From Verrucomicrobiota bacterium (GTDB taxonomy: Bacteria > Verrucomicrobiota > Verrucomicrobiia > Limisphaerales > JACPZS01), in contig JACPZS010000127.1 in NCBI GenBank assembly GCA_016195385.1, positions 1 through 52,660 on the forward strand: 52,660 bases of DNA, in the 5' to 3' direction. The notes beneath the pieces were generated by a model, which searched no databases, was not told the origin of the DNA, and saw only the letters and a program-made list of their open reading frames with translations. The stretch's first letter is position 1; each line of letters begins with the position of its first letter. Below are positions 1 through 9,224 of this stretch, one piece after another. Made by a program: the position numbers and the translations under genes.

Positions 1-2525
1 CAAAACGCGACCGAGCCGTCCGTATGCTTCAACACAATGTCGGGCTGGGCGTCGCCGTTGAAATCACCCACTCCGACAATTTTCCAACCGGGAGGCAAGC
101 TATACGCCACAAAACCACGGGTAATTGCGGTGCCGTTCATCAGCCAAAACGCCACCGGGCCTTCAGTATTCTGCAAAACAATGTCAGTTTTTCCGTCATG
201 GTTGAAGTCGCCCTTCGTCACACGAGTCGGTGGCACATTTATTGTCGGACTTACGCTGATCGTAACCGCCGTCGAGGTGGTGACCGCGCCGAGGTTGTCC
301 GTTGCTTTGGCGGTGAGCGAGTAGGTGCCGGCGGCGACGTTGTTCCAGGCAAGACTGTAGGGGTTGGTGGTGTCGGTGCCCAGCAGCGTCGTGCCTTGGA
401 AGAATTGCACCTGGCTCACGGTGCCATCGCTGTCCGACGCGGCCGCATTGAGCGGGATGTTCGCGGGCGCGGTAAAGACGGCGTTGTTCGCGGGTGTCGT
501 CAGGCTCACAACCGGTGGCAGGTTCGGTGGTGCGTTGACGGTGAGGCTTACGGCGGTGGAGCTCGACGCCGCGTTGGCATTGTCGGTCGCCTTGGCGGTG
601 AGCGTGTGACTGCCGACCGGGACGTTGTTCCAAACGAATGTGTAGGGCGCGTTGAGCATGGTCGCGAGCAAGGTTGCGCCGTCGAAGAATTCAACCTTGG
701 CGATGGTCCCATCGCTGTCCGACGCGGCCGCATGGAGCGGGATGTTCGCGGGCGCGGTAAAGACGGCGTTGTTCGCGGGTGTCGTCAGGCTCACAACCGG
801 TGGCAGGTTCGGTGGTGCGTTGACGGTGACGTTTACGACGGTGGAGGTCGTCGCTGCGTTGGCATTATCGGTCGCCCTGGCGGTGAGCGTGTGAGTGCCG
901 ACGGACGCGCTGTTCCAAACGAACGTGTAGGGCGCGGTGAACACGGTCGCCAGCAACGCCGCACCGTCGAAGAATTCCACTTTCACAATCGAGCCGTCGC
1001 TGTCGGCAGCGGTTGCATCAAGCGTGAGGCTGGCGGGCGCGGTGAGGGTATCGCCGTTTGCTGGCGCAGTGAGATTCACCGTGGGCGGCACGTTCGGTGG
1101 GGCGTTAACCGTGATGATGATCGCCGGTGAAACGGTGACCGCGCCATTGTTATCAGTGGCCTGAGCGGTAAGCGTGTGAAGGCCGAGGGAGGCGTTGGCC
1201 CAAACAAAAGTGTAGGGCACGTTGAGCATGGTCGCAAGCAACGTTGCGCCGTTGAAGAATTCCACTTTCGCAATCGTCCCGTCGCTGTCGGCGGAATTGG
1301 CGGAAAGAGTGATGCTGGCCGGCGCGGTGAACGTGGCGTTATTAGCCGGCGTGGTGAGGCTGACGGTGGGCGGCACGTTGGGAGGTGAGTTGACCATGAA
1401 GCTCACGTCGCTTGAGACGGTCATGGCACCTAAGTTGTCGGTGGCCTTGACGGTAAGCGTGTAGGTTCCCACTGCCACACCGGTCCAGTTGAAAGTGTAG
1501 GGGCTGGCGGTGGCTGTAGCCAACAAGGTGGTCCCTTGGAAGAACTCGACCTTGGTGATGGTGCCGTCGCTGTCGGCGGCAGTCGCATCGAGCGTGACGT
1601 TGGCGGGCGCGGTGAAGATGGCACCGTTTGCTGGCGCCGTGAGGCTCACCGTCGGCGACACGTTGACTGGCGCGTTGATCGTGATGCCAACCGCGGTTGA
1701 GGTGGTAGCCGCGTTCGCGTTGTCGGTCGCTTTGACCGTCAGCGTGTGGCTGCCGACCGGGGCGTTGTTCCAAGTGAAGGTGTAAGGCGTGGTGACCACG
1801 GTCGCGAGCAACGTGGTGCCAACAAAGAATTCAACTTTCGCAATCGTGCCGTCGCTGTCGGCAGCGGTGGCATTGAGCGTGACATTGGCGGGCGCGTTGA
1901 AAATGGCACCGTTTGCTGGCACCGTGAGGCTCACCGTCGGCGGTGTGTTGGGCGGTGGCGGCAGCATAATTAAGCTTGCATCGTCGAAGTTCACGACGCT
2001 CTGCCCCGAGGTTCCAATTGGTTTTTCGAGGTAGCAAATAAAACGCACCAATGAGGCACCCGTCGGCGCCGCGGGAATGACTACAGCGAACTGAGCCCAG
2101 TCGGTATCGGCGCTTGTCAGAGCAGCACTATCAAATGTTGCGATAGCGAAACCGAATGAGTCAAAAAATAATACTCGTACAAATGCCTTTGACCCGGGCA
2201 CCCAAAGCTGCGCCGGCGGTGTTCTGATCCACGCCGAAGCTTTAAATGCAGATCCAGGCGTCGTCGCAAATTGCTGAAACGTCGCGGACAACCAGTCCGA
2301 ACCGCTGGTGCCCGTGTAGGCCCAGAGGCCATTGCCAGCAAAGCCAGCCGTTGTCGTGCAGACTGCACCGGCTTGGCCTTTCCACGCCGGCAACCAAAAA
2401 TTGCTGTCGGGGAACGTGCCGTTAGGTGTGCTGAGTTCAAGGCTTCCGTCACGCAGCAATTCCTGGGAACTGGCCGAGATTGCGCACGCGACGATGATTG
2501 CGAATAGTAATGCAAATGTTTTCAT
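1..2525 (-). CDS. Secreted multi-Ig-like repeat protein with FG-GAP/VCBS-like end (3' part outside window)
   Basis: The reading frame is open from the ATG at 2525 to the window edge, about 841 codons without a stop. It begins with a signal peptide (MKTFALLFAIIVACA...), followed by an about 170-residue beta-rich region resembling a carbohydrate-binding module and ending in NFDDASLIML. Then come six consecutive bacterial Ig-like domains of about 95 residues, each with PPTVSLTxPANG, ADSDGTIAKVEFF, TLLATxxxxPYTF and HTLTAKATDN. The last visible part (GDFNHDGKTDIVLQN, GDFNGDAQPDIVLKH) matches FG-GAP/VCBS repeats, which often form a propeller. This is an exported, probably cell-surface protein for adhesion or polysaccharide contact; the true catalytic part, if any, is outside the window. 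Confidence 0.85.
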   Translation of the reverse strand, partial: MKTFALLFAIIVACAISASSQELLRDGSLELSTPNGTFPDSNFWLPAWKGQAGAVCTTTAGFAGNGLWAYTGTSGSDWLSATFQQFATTPGSAFKASAWIRTPPAQLWVPGSKAFVRVLFFDSFGFAIATFDSAALTSADTDWAQFAVVIPAAPTGASLVRFICYLEKPIGTSGQSVVNFDDASLIMLPPPPNTPPTVSLTVPANGAIFNAPANVTLNATAADSDGTIAKVEFFVGTTLLATVVTTPYTFTWNNAPVGSHTLTVKATDNANAATTSTAVGITINAPVNVSPTVSLTAPANGAIFTAPANVTLDATAADSDGTITKVEFFQGTTLLATATASPYTFNWTGVAVGTYTLTVKATDNLGAMTVSSDVSFMVNSPPNVPPTVSLTTPANNATFTAPASITLSANSADSDGTIAKVEFFNGATLLATMLNVPYTFVWANASLGLHTLTAQATDNNGAVTVSPAIIITVNAPPNVPPTVNLTAPANGDTLTAPASLTLDATAADSDGSIVKVEFFDGAALLATVFTAPYTFVWNSASVGTHTLTARATDNANAATTSTVVNVTVNAPPNLPPVVSLTTPANNAVFTAPANIPLHAAASDSDGTIAKVEFFDGATLLATMLNAPYTFVWNNVPVGSHTLTAKATDNANAASSSTAVSLTVNAPPNLPPVVSLTTPANNAVFTAPANIPLNAAASDSDGTVSQVQFFQGTTLLGTDTTNPYSLAWNNVAAGTYSLTAKATDNLGAVTTSTAVTISVSPTINVPPTRVTKGDFNHDGKTDIVLQNTEGPVAFWLMNGTAITRGFVAYSLPPGWKIVGVGDFNGDAQPDIVLKHTDGSVAF

Positions 2526-2960
2526 ACGACTCGGATTCTGTTTCGATTGTTTATTGACTTTCAGGCGTTCAAATTTTTGAAAACTCGCCCCGACACTTAA
2601 TAGAGCGAGATTCCGAACGAGAATGTGTCAGCCGAACGTAAACTATTTTGTGCCACGTTCACTCGGCGGATTTCGGGTGAACAAAAAAAGAGCGAAAGAC
2701 AGACCTTGAGTTTGCCCTTCTCTACTGCGGCCAGAGACTGGAATCGGGGTTCCATTTCTGTGACCGCCAAATCCTGTGCCTGGCGTGCCTGAATCAAATC
2801 TTCGCCCTTGGACGCCAGAGCAAAGGGCAGCCCGTCAAGCTGTGAAATCGAGCGGTAACTGGGACGCCGGTATGCCAAGACCGTCGGTTGATATTCTCAG
2901 CCACTGTCTCCGCTGCTGCATCAAGTACGGAGTTGGCATGGCGAGTTGCATGAGCTAAGA
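2526..2960. other. Intergenic region between divergent genes, no gene seen
   Basis: About 435 bases separate the Ig-repeat gene (leaving on -) from the kinase gene (leaving on +). Both promoters should be here, but I see no convincing -35/-10 pair, hairpin or RNA. A 93-codon open frame on - (2597-2878) has no recognisable domain or start signal and I do not call it. Confidence 0.4.
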
Positions 2961-3767
2961 ATGGGATGTTCAAAACAATCTATGAGCGTTGACTCTCAAA
3001 AAGTGGACTGCCTGTTCGAGGCCGCTCGGCACCTCCCCACTCCGGAACCGAGGGCCGCCTTCCTTCAATTCGCCTGCGCCCGCGATGACGAGCTTCGTCA
3101 ACGGGTCGAAGCCCTCCTCCAAGCCCATGACCAAGCGGGCCCATTGCTTGAGCCGCCGCACGCAGTAGTTTCCGCAATAAAGTTGAGTGTCACTGATGGA
3201 ATGGCTCCGATGACCGAAAAACACGGCGAAAAGTTTGGACACTACAAACTGCTCCAGAAAATCGGCGCAGGCGGGTTCGGCGACGTCTATGAAGCGGAAC
3301 AGGAGGAACCCGTCCGCCGCCGCGTAGCACTTAAGATTATCAAGTTGGGAATGGACACCAAACAGGTCGTCGCCCGATTTGAAGCCGAGCGCCAGGCTTT
3401 GGCGATAATGGAACACCCCAACATCGCCAAGGTCTTCGATGCTGGCGCCACTGAGACCGGCCGGCCTTTTTTTGTCATGGAATTGGTGCATGGAATCAAG
3501 ATCACCGACTACTGCGACCAGAACAACCTTTCCATCGAAAAACGGCTGGAACTTTTCGCCCAAGTCTGCCAGGCGATTGCGCACGCCCATCAAAAGGGCA
3601 TCATCCACCGCGACATAAAACCCTCGAACGTCCTCGTTACGCTCCACGACGGCGCAGCCGTACCCAAGGTGATCGACTTCGAGATAGCCAAGGCCACCTC
3701 CTGCCAACAACTAACCGACAAAACGATCTTCACCGCTTTGGAACAGTTCATCGGCACACCGGCTTAG
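2961..3767 (+). pseudogene. Ser/Thr protein kinase, N-terminal part, cut by an in-frame TAG
   Basis: This is the front half of a Hanks-type kinase of the kinase-TPR type common in Verrucomicrobiota and Planctomycetota. The glycine loop (GAGGFGDVYEA), VALKIIK lysine and catalytic HRDIKPSN loop are intact. Two lesions follow. The DFG motif reads DFE (VIDFEIAKA). The activation segment then runs ...FIGTPA-TAG-SGLDIDTRSDIYSLG in one continuous frame, where relatives normally have YMSPEQAEM between GTPA and SGLD. A 24-base deletion joining TA of the Tyr codon to G of the Met codon would give exactly this TAG. The start could also be TTG 2946 or ATG 2982. The kinase is very probably inactive; an assembly error is the alternative for the stop but would not explain DFE. 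Confidence 0.75.
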
Positions 3768-3773
3768 AGTGGG

Positions 3774-6002
3774 TTGGATATCGACACGCGGAGCGACATC
3801 TACAGTCTGGGTGTGTTGCTTTACGAATTACTAACCGGCAAAACCCCGTTCGATCCGCGGACGTTGGATGAAGCGGGTTTCGATGAAAAGCGCCGGATCA
3901 TTCGAGAGCAAGAGCCGCCGCGACCCTCGACTCGACTTACCACTCTAAACGACGCCGATGTGACAACTGTCGCGAAGCACCGTCAGTCCGAACCACCGAA
4001 ACTGTTGAAGTTGATCCGCGGCGATTTGGATTGGATAGTCATGAAGGCTCTCGAAAAAGACCGGCTCCTCCGCTATGAGTTCGTCAGCGCCTTCGCTGAA
4101 GACATCCGACGTCACTTGCGTAACGAACCGGTAGCAGCCGCTGCCCCCAGTGCGGTTTACAAGTTTCGGAAGTTCGCCCGGCGACACAAGGCCGCGTTGG
4201 CGGCCGCGACCGCGATTGCCGCTGTCCTCGTGGCTGGGGTGGTCGTCAGTTCGTGGCTGGCGGTGCGGGCGTCACGCGCGGAGAAAATGTCCAGGAGTGA
4301 GGCGAACAAAAGCCGGCAAGTTGCCCAATTCCTGCAAGACATGCTCAATGGCGTCGGCCCATCGGTCGCGCTCGGCCGCGACACCACGATGCTGCGGGAG
4401 ATCTTGGACAAGACGGCGAAGCGAGTCGGCGAAGACTTCAAAGACCACCCTGATGTCGAGGCGGAATTGCGAAACACGATTGGGAACGTTTACTTGGCAC
4501 TTGGCGAGTATCAGAATTCCGAGGCGATGCACCGGAAGGCGCTAGCGATTCGCAAGAGACTGTTGGGCAACGAGCACATTGATGTGAGCATCTCGCTCAA
4601 CGACCTGGCCAACGTACTTGAGAGCTTAGATAAGCTGGCCGAGGCTGAAACTATGTATCGCGAGGCGCTGGCGATGAACCGGAAACTGTTTGGGAACGAC
4701 GATCCAAATGTGGCCACCGCCCTCCACAACCTGGCTACCGTGCTTTACAGCCAAGGCAAGCTGGCCGAGGCCGAAACCACGTATCGCGAGGCGCTAGCGA
4801 TGGAAAAGAAAGTGTACGGGCACGAGCATCAAGAAGTGGCCACCACTCTCAACGGCCTAGCCAACGCGCTTTACAGTCGAGGCAAGAATTCCCAAGCCGA
4901 AACGATGTATCGTGAAGTGCTGGCGATGAGGAAGAAACTCTTGGGGAGTGAGCACCTAGGGGTAGCCTCCTCACTCATCAGTCTGGCCACCCTGCTCAAC
5001 AGCAATGGTGAGCTGGCCGAGGCCGAAACACTGACTCGCGAAGCGTTGGCGATGGAAAGGAAACTGTTGGGCAACGAACATCCGGAAGTTGCCACCTCTA
5101 TCGAGAGGCTTGCCAACGTGCTCCACAGACAAGGCAAGCACGCCGAGGCCGAAACCATGTATCGCGAAGTGCTGGCGATGAAGAGGAAACTATTGGGCCT
5201 TGAGCATTCAGAAGTGGCCAAGCTGCTCGACAGCCTGACCGACGTACTCCTAAGACAGGGCAGCTTGGCCGAGGCCGAACGACTTTTCAAAGATATTCTG
5301 ACACCAGCCGTTGAAAGCCAGCCGCGTAGCGCCGGACTGTTGCGCTCGCGCGGGAGCTTGCGCGCTCGGATCGGTCGCTGGAAAGAGGGGGCTGCGGACC
5401 TCGCCAATGCGGTGCAGATGGATCCGAACGAACATTGGGGTTGGTATCGACTGACTCCGCTTTTAGTAGAAATGGGCGACGAGCGTGGCTATCGACAGCA
5501 TTGCGAAGCGATGCTGGCGCGGTTTGCTTCAACGAAGGAGTCCTTTATCGCAGAACGGACCGCCAAGGTCTGCCTGTTGCTCCCAATGAATGAAGAAGTT
5601 TTGCAGACTGTGAGCAGTCTGGCTGACACGGCTATCAACGCCGGTAAGGGTGATTCCTATTTGCTTTATTTCCAGTTCGCCAAAGGGCTTAGTGAATATC
5701 GTCAGGCCCGTTTTGCCAGCGCAATCGAGTGGACGAAAAAGGCTTCGAGCAGTCCAGGTATTTATTTTCTTGATGTGCAAACCAGTGCCGTGCTGGCCAT
5801 GGCTCATCATCAATTGAAGCAAACCGTCGAAGCCCGCGCCGCGCTGACCGAAGCCGTCGAGATCGCCGAAAAAAGATTGCCGAAGCTGGAGAACGGAGAC
5901 ATAGGTGATAGCTGGCACGACTGGTTGATCGCACATATTCTTCTACGCGAAGCCAAGGCCCTGATCGACGGTCAGCCAACGCCCACGACTTCAGCAAAAT
6001 GA
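3774..6002 (+). CDS. Kinase C-lobe remnant, one membrane helix and TPR domain (second half of the broken kinase gene)
   Basis: It continues the kinase frame two codons after the TAG; a TTG at 3774 could restart translation. Residues about 1-125 are the end of the kinase fold (SDIYSLGVLLYELLTGKTPF, DLDWIVMKALEKDR). One transmembrane helix follows at about 140-165 (alanine/valine-rich, ending SSWLAV). Then come about seven 42-residue TPR_10-type repeats (AEAETMYREALAMxRKLLG), and a C-terminal 200-residue helical part. In intact relatives the helix puts the TPRs on the outer side of the membrane as an input or scaffold domain. Without the N-lobe this product cannot be a kinase, but the TPR part is undamaged and could still be made. 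Confidence 0.7.
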   Translation: MDIDTRSDIYSLGVLLYELLTGKTPFDPRTLDEAGFDEKRRIIREQEPPRPSTRLTTLNDADVTTVAKHRQSEPPKLLKLIRGDLDWIVMKALEKDRLLRYEFVSAFAEDIRRHLRNEPVAAAAPSAVYKFRKFARRHKAALAAATAIAAVLVAGVVVSSWLAVRASRAEKMSRSEANKSRQVAQFLQDMLNGVGPSVALGRDTTMLREILDKTAKRVGEDFKDHPDVEAELRNTIGNVYLALGEYQNSEAMHRKALAIRKRLLGNEHIDVSISLNDLANVLESLDKLAEAETMYREALAMNRKLFGNDDPNVATALHNLATVLYSQGKLAEAETTYREALAMEKKVYGHEHQEVATTLNGLANALYSRGKNSQAETMYREVLAMRKKLLGSEHLGVASSLISLATLLNSNGELAEAETLTREALAMERKLLGNEHPEVATSIERLANVLHRQGKHAEAETMYREVLAMKRKLLGLEHSEVAKLLDSLTDVLLRQGSLAEAERLFKDILTPAVESQPRSAGLLRSRGSLRARIGRWKEGAADLANAVQMDPNEHWGWYRLTPLLVEMGDERGYRQHCEAMLARFASTKESFIAERTAKVCLLLPMNEEVLQTVSSLADTAINAGKGDSYLLYFQFAKGLSEYRQARFASAIEWTKKASSSPGIYFLDVQTSAVLAMAHHQLKQTVEARAALTEAVEIAEKRLPKLENGDIGDSWHDWLIAHILLREAKALIDGQPTPTTSAK

Positions 6003-6193
6003 ACAGAAGCAAGGAATGGAACTCAAGTGCGCCTGTCGTTGTCAGTATTTCGAAGCAGCGGAACAGCTGAACCGGAACCTGAGTGACACGGCCTGACTTG
6101 AGTCGTATGTGAGCCTTTTTCCCCTCACGCGGCAGATATTTTGAATCCCATTCGGCAATCGACATTCCGCCCCGGGCGTTTACTATTCAGCCG

Positions 6194-6754
6194 ATGAGCG
6201 AAATCACGCGCATTCTCAAGGCTGTTGAGCACGGCGACACCAAAGCCGCCGATGAGTTGCTCCAGTTGGTTTACAAGGAACTGCACAAGCTCGCCGCGCG
6301 CGAGATGGCTAAACACAAGCCTGGCCAGACCTTACAGCCCACAGCTCTCGTGAATGAAGCCTGGTTGAACTTGTTTGGCGGCAAAAATCCAAAATTTGAA
6401 GGTAGTGCCCACTTCTTCCGAACAGCGGCTAAGGCGATGCGCAACATTCTCGTCGATATCGCCCGCCGCAAGAAGCGCGTCAAACACGGCGGCGGACAAC
6501 AACGAGTGGACATTCAGGAAATCGAAATCGCAGCCGCTACCAAGGACGATCAAATCCTCGCGATCCACGAAGTGCTTGATAAACTCGCCGCGCAAGACGA
6601 GCAAAAGGCCGAACTGGTCGAACTATGTTACTTTGTTGGATTGACCCGCAAGGAAGCGGCCGAAGTAATGAGAATCTCTTTGGCAAACGCCAATCGCAAA
6701 TGGGCCTTGGCCAAGGCTTGGATTTTTCTCGAAATCCAAAAGAGCCAACGCTGA
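6194..6754 (+). CDS. ECF-like RNA polymerase sigma factor (Sigma70_ECF / TIGR02999 type)
   Basis: The 186-residue protein has sigma region 2 (about 40-90: TALVNEAWLNLFG, FFRTAAKAMRNILVDIARRKKR) and a region 4 helix-turn-helix (about 145-180: LTRKEAAEVMRISLANANRKW, then ALAKAWI). This is the sigma family that in Planctomycetota and Verrucomicrobiota usually accompanies kinase-TPR genes, and here it lies 191 bases downstream of one. By family knowledge it directs polymerase to a small regulon in response to the kinase. With the kinase broken, its input may be lost or provided by another kinase. No anti-sigma gene is adjacent. Confidence 0.88.
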   Translation: MSEITRILKAVEHGDTKAADELLQLVYKELHKLAAREMAKHKPGQTLQPTALVNEAWLNLFGGKNPKFEGSAHFFRTAAKAMRNILVDIARRKKRVKHGGGQQRVDIQEIEIAAATKDDQILAIHEVLDKLAAQDEQKAELVELCYFVGLTRKEAAEVMRISLANANRKWALAKAWIFLEIQKSQR

Positions 6755-6920
6755 CGGCCAACCGTTTGCGGGCTTATACTCAAGTGTGGCGCTTCAGAAA
6801 AATCCGGGAAGGCGATGGTGGATTTGAGGCAGCGGTGAGTGTTTTTACCACCAGCCGCTAAACGATTTCAGTCCAACCAAACTCGATCCCCGGCAAGGCC
6901 AACGGCATGAACTTTCGGTC

Positions 6921-6961
6921 GCGAAACAAAAACACCCATTTCAGCGCCAGGCTGAAATGGG
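6921..6961 (-). terminator. Rho-independent terminator of asd
   Basis: A perfect 11-bp stem (CCCATTTCAGC / GCTGAAATGGG) with a 5-base loop lies at 6935-6961. Read on the - strand it is followed by a T-rich run (TGTTTTTGTTTC). It is 31 bases past the stop of the - strand asd gene. The other side is also fairly T-rich (ACTTTTTT at about 6970-6978), so it may work in both directions. Confidence 0.65.
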
Positions 6962-6991
6962 CGGGCTTGAAAACTTTTTTGGACTGCGCGG

Positions 6992-7996
6992 TTACTTCAA
7001 CAACTCCTCAGCAATCTGTACCGCATTGAGCGCCGCGCCTTTGAGCAATTGGTCGCCGACGACCCAGAAGCACAGGCCGTTGTCCAACGCGCAGTCCACG
7101 CGGATGCGTCCGACTTGGCAGTTGTATTTCTCGGCGACGTAGAGCGGCAGCGGATATTCTTTTTTCTCCGGGTCATCGACGACGTCGAGTCCCGGCGCCT
7201 TGCTCAACACCACGCGCGCGGCTTCGACGGTGACGGGCTTCTCAAACTCGGCACTGACGGCCACCGAATGCGCGCGATACACCGGCACGCGCACGCAGGT
7301 CACGCTCGCGCGAAACGACGGGTGATGCATGATCTTGCGGCCTTCGTTTTCCATTTTCATTTCTTCCTTCGTGTAACCGGAAGGCAGAAACGAATCCACG
7401 TGCGGCAATACGTTGAACGCAATTTGATGCGGATAAACTTCCTTCGTCACCGGCTTGCCGGCGACGACTTCGCCGACCTGGCGTTCAAGTTCTTCGATGG
7501 CTTTGGCGCCGGTGCCGGAAACCGCCTGATAGCTCGACGCAAAAATTCGCTTCACGCCGAACGCCTGGTGCAGCGGATAGAGCGCCATCAGCGTGATCGC
7601 CGTGGTGCAATTCGGATTGGCGATGATGCCTTTGTGCCACTTCACGTCCGCGCGATTGATCTCGGGCACGACCAGCGGTACCGAGTTGTCCATGCGGAAG
7701 GCGCTGGAGTTATCGACGACGACGCAACCGGCCTTGGCGGCAATGGGCGCGAATTCCTTCGAGGTGCTCCCGCCGGCGCTGAACAACGCGATGTCAATAC
7801 CCGTGAACGAATCTTTGGTCAGTTCCTTGATGGCGATTTCCTGGCCGCGATATTTCAACTTCTTGCCGGCCGAACGGGCGGAAGCGAGCAACGTCAATTT
7901 GCCCACGGGGAAATTGCGCTTCTCGAGCGTTTTGATCATCTCGACGCCGACGGCTCCCGTCGCGCCGATCACTGCCACATGCGGGTTTCGGTTCAT
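6992..7996 (-). CDS. asd: Aspartate-semialdehyde dehydrogenase
   Basis: The enzyme reduces aspartyl phosphate to aspartate semialdehyde with NADPH, the branch point to lysine/diaminopimelate, threonine and methionine. The 334-residue protein has the N-terminal NADP loop (VAVIGATGAVG), the catalytic cysteine in NPNCTT, the SSYQAVSGTG segment and RVPVYRAHS. I chose ATG 7996 because it puts the Rossmann strand at the N-terminus as in the family; an upstream frame to 8092 would add 32 unlike residues. It stands alone with its own terminator, and no lysine or threonine gene is adjacent. Confidence 0.95.
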   Translation of the reverse strand: MNRNPHVAVIGATGAVGVEMIKTLEKRNFPVGKLTLLASARSAGKKLKYRGQEIAIKELTKDSFTGIDIALFSAGGSTSKEFAPIAAKAGCVVVDNSSAFRMDNSVPLVVPEINRADVKWHKGIIANPNCTTAITLMALYPLHQAFGVKRIFASSYQAVSGTGAKAIEELERQVGEVVAGKPVTKEVYPHQIAFNVLPHVDSFLPSGYTKEEMKMENEGRKIMHHPSFRASVTCVRVPVYRAHSVAVSAEFEKPVTVEAARVVLSKAPGLDVVDDPEKKEYPLPLYVAEKYNCQVGRIRVDCALDNGLCFWVVGDQLLKGAALNAVQIAEELLK

Positions 7997-8098
7997 AAAG
8001 GGGCGCAAATATAGCGGGCGATCGTAACGTGTCAAACTTGGTTTAAGTGCCAAGTTTTGGCCTTCAGTTTCATAACTCGCGCGAGTAAGCAAGACGCT

Positions 8099-9121
8099 TC
8101 ATTTTGGATCGGAATCGTTCGTGGCTTTGCCAAGAATCTGGCACAAAGCTTCGCGGGTTGCGTGGCTGATGGTTTCATATCTCCAATCGGCATCTATGAG
8201 GTCAACCAGCCCGACAGCTTCATCCGCAAGCAACGCTTCCAAACTATCTATGACGGCAGCGGTAGGCGGCCCGATTTCGCCAAGAGCGACAGCTGCGTTG
8301 GCGCGCACATCACTGTCCTTGTCTTTGAGTGCAATTATCAGATACGGAATTGAATTAGTGCTGATGCCAGCCATTGCGTGCAACATCACACCTGGACGCG
8401 GATAGCGTTCAAGATCGTTCAAATACTTCACGAGAAGAGGGATCATGGGTTCGGCTGCGGAACCGATTTGAGGTAGAAACCTCGCAACGAAAATAGCGAA
8501 ACTACCGTATGCTCTGCATTTCAAGGCCTCTTCAAATATCGGTAAAACTTCTGCAGCGTCATGCTCGATTTCCCACAGCGCGATGGCAGCATACACACGC
8601 TCGGCAAGGCTTGCTTTAAGAAGCGCTCTGAGCGCGGGCACTGCTTCTTTTGCCTCTGGTCCGAGGACGCCAAGTGCATCAATACATTTGTAACGAACAA
8701 CGTAGTCTTTACTGTTTAATCTTTGGATCAGTTCTGGAATCGCTGGGCGGCTGATTGAGCGAAATTTTTGAAAGGCAGCGAGCGCGTGAAGTCGAATGCG
8801 CCAGGCAAGGATTGGCTCGGGGATGTTGGTTCTAATATTCGATGGCAATTTCGTCCACAAGCCACAGTGGAGACTATTCAAGAGTGAATCGCGCTTATCG
8901 ACGTAAGGAAGCAAAAACGGCGTGGCGTCTGCCCCGAGTTGCTTCAGCGCGTCTTCTGCTTCTGGCTGGAAGTGCCACACGTACTCCCTTGCCCATTCGC
9001 TGGCGTGCTTGCCATTGTAAACCGGGTCGGGAACCGCAGGTTGCTTGCGCCGCGTAGCAATCACAAACGCCGACAAAAAAAGAACGAAAACCAATCCAAA
9101 TAGAAGTTTGTGTCGCTTCAT
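8099..9121 (-). CDS. HEAT-repeat protein with N-terminal membrane anchor
   Basis: The 340-residue protein starts with a positively charged end and one hydrophobic helix (LLFGLVFVLFLSAFVIA), which is either an uncleaved anchor or a signal sequence. After a linker (PVYNGKHASEWA) come repeated helical pairs typical of HEAT repeats, for example IPELIQRLNSKDYVVRYKC, ALGVLGPEAKEAVPALRAL and SDVRANAAVALGEIGPPTAAV. Such proteins act as scaffolds; no partner can be named. I chose ATG 9121, with the hydrophobic helix at the N-terminus, over 9166. An insertion sequence now sits 84 bases upstream of the start and may have changed its expression. Confidence 0.8.
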   Translation of the reverse strand: MKRHKLLFGLVFVLFLSAFVIATRRKQPAVPDPVYNGKHASEWAREYVWHFQPEAEDALKQLGADATPFLLPYVDKRDSLLNSLHCGLWTKLPSNIRTNIPEPILAWRIRLHALAAFQKFRSISRPAIPELIQRLNSKDYVVRYKCIDALGVLGPEAKEAVPALRALLKASLAERVYAAIALWEIEHDAAEVLPIFEEALKCRAYGSFAIFVARFLPQIGSAAEPMIPLLVKYLNDLERYPRPGVMLHAMAGISTNSIPYLIIALKDKDSDVRANAAVALGEIGPPTAAVIDSLEALLADEAVGLVDLIDADWRYETISHATREALCQILGKATNDSDPK

Positions 9122-9196
9122 CGGTGAATGATTGTTTTCAACTTCTTCACATTGAATTTGATCCAAAGCATTAAGCCAGATTCATCGGGTGGGTTG

Positions 9197-9224
9197 TTCA
9201 CACTCGGGCGCAGATCAGGTTTTG
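9197..9224 (+). repeat. IS left end: 9-bp target duplication and 19-bp terminal inverted repeat
   Basis: TTCACACTC (9197-9205) is the target-site duplication. The element begins at 9206 with GGGCGCAGATCAGGTTTTG, which matches the inverted right end at 17 of 19 positions (first 12 perfect). A GGG tip fits the ISKra4 family. Confidence 0.88.

Noticed and set aside
2597-2878. Small gene on - between the Ig-repeat and kinase genes
   Set aside because: The 93-residue peptide has no family, signal or ribosome-binding site, and lies in the shared upstream region.
3765-3767. Amber recoding or readthrough of the kinase TAG
   Set aside because: The codon stands where nine conserved residues are missing, and the DFG motif is also damaged; decay is simpler. 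Other genes in the window do not use in-frame TAG.
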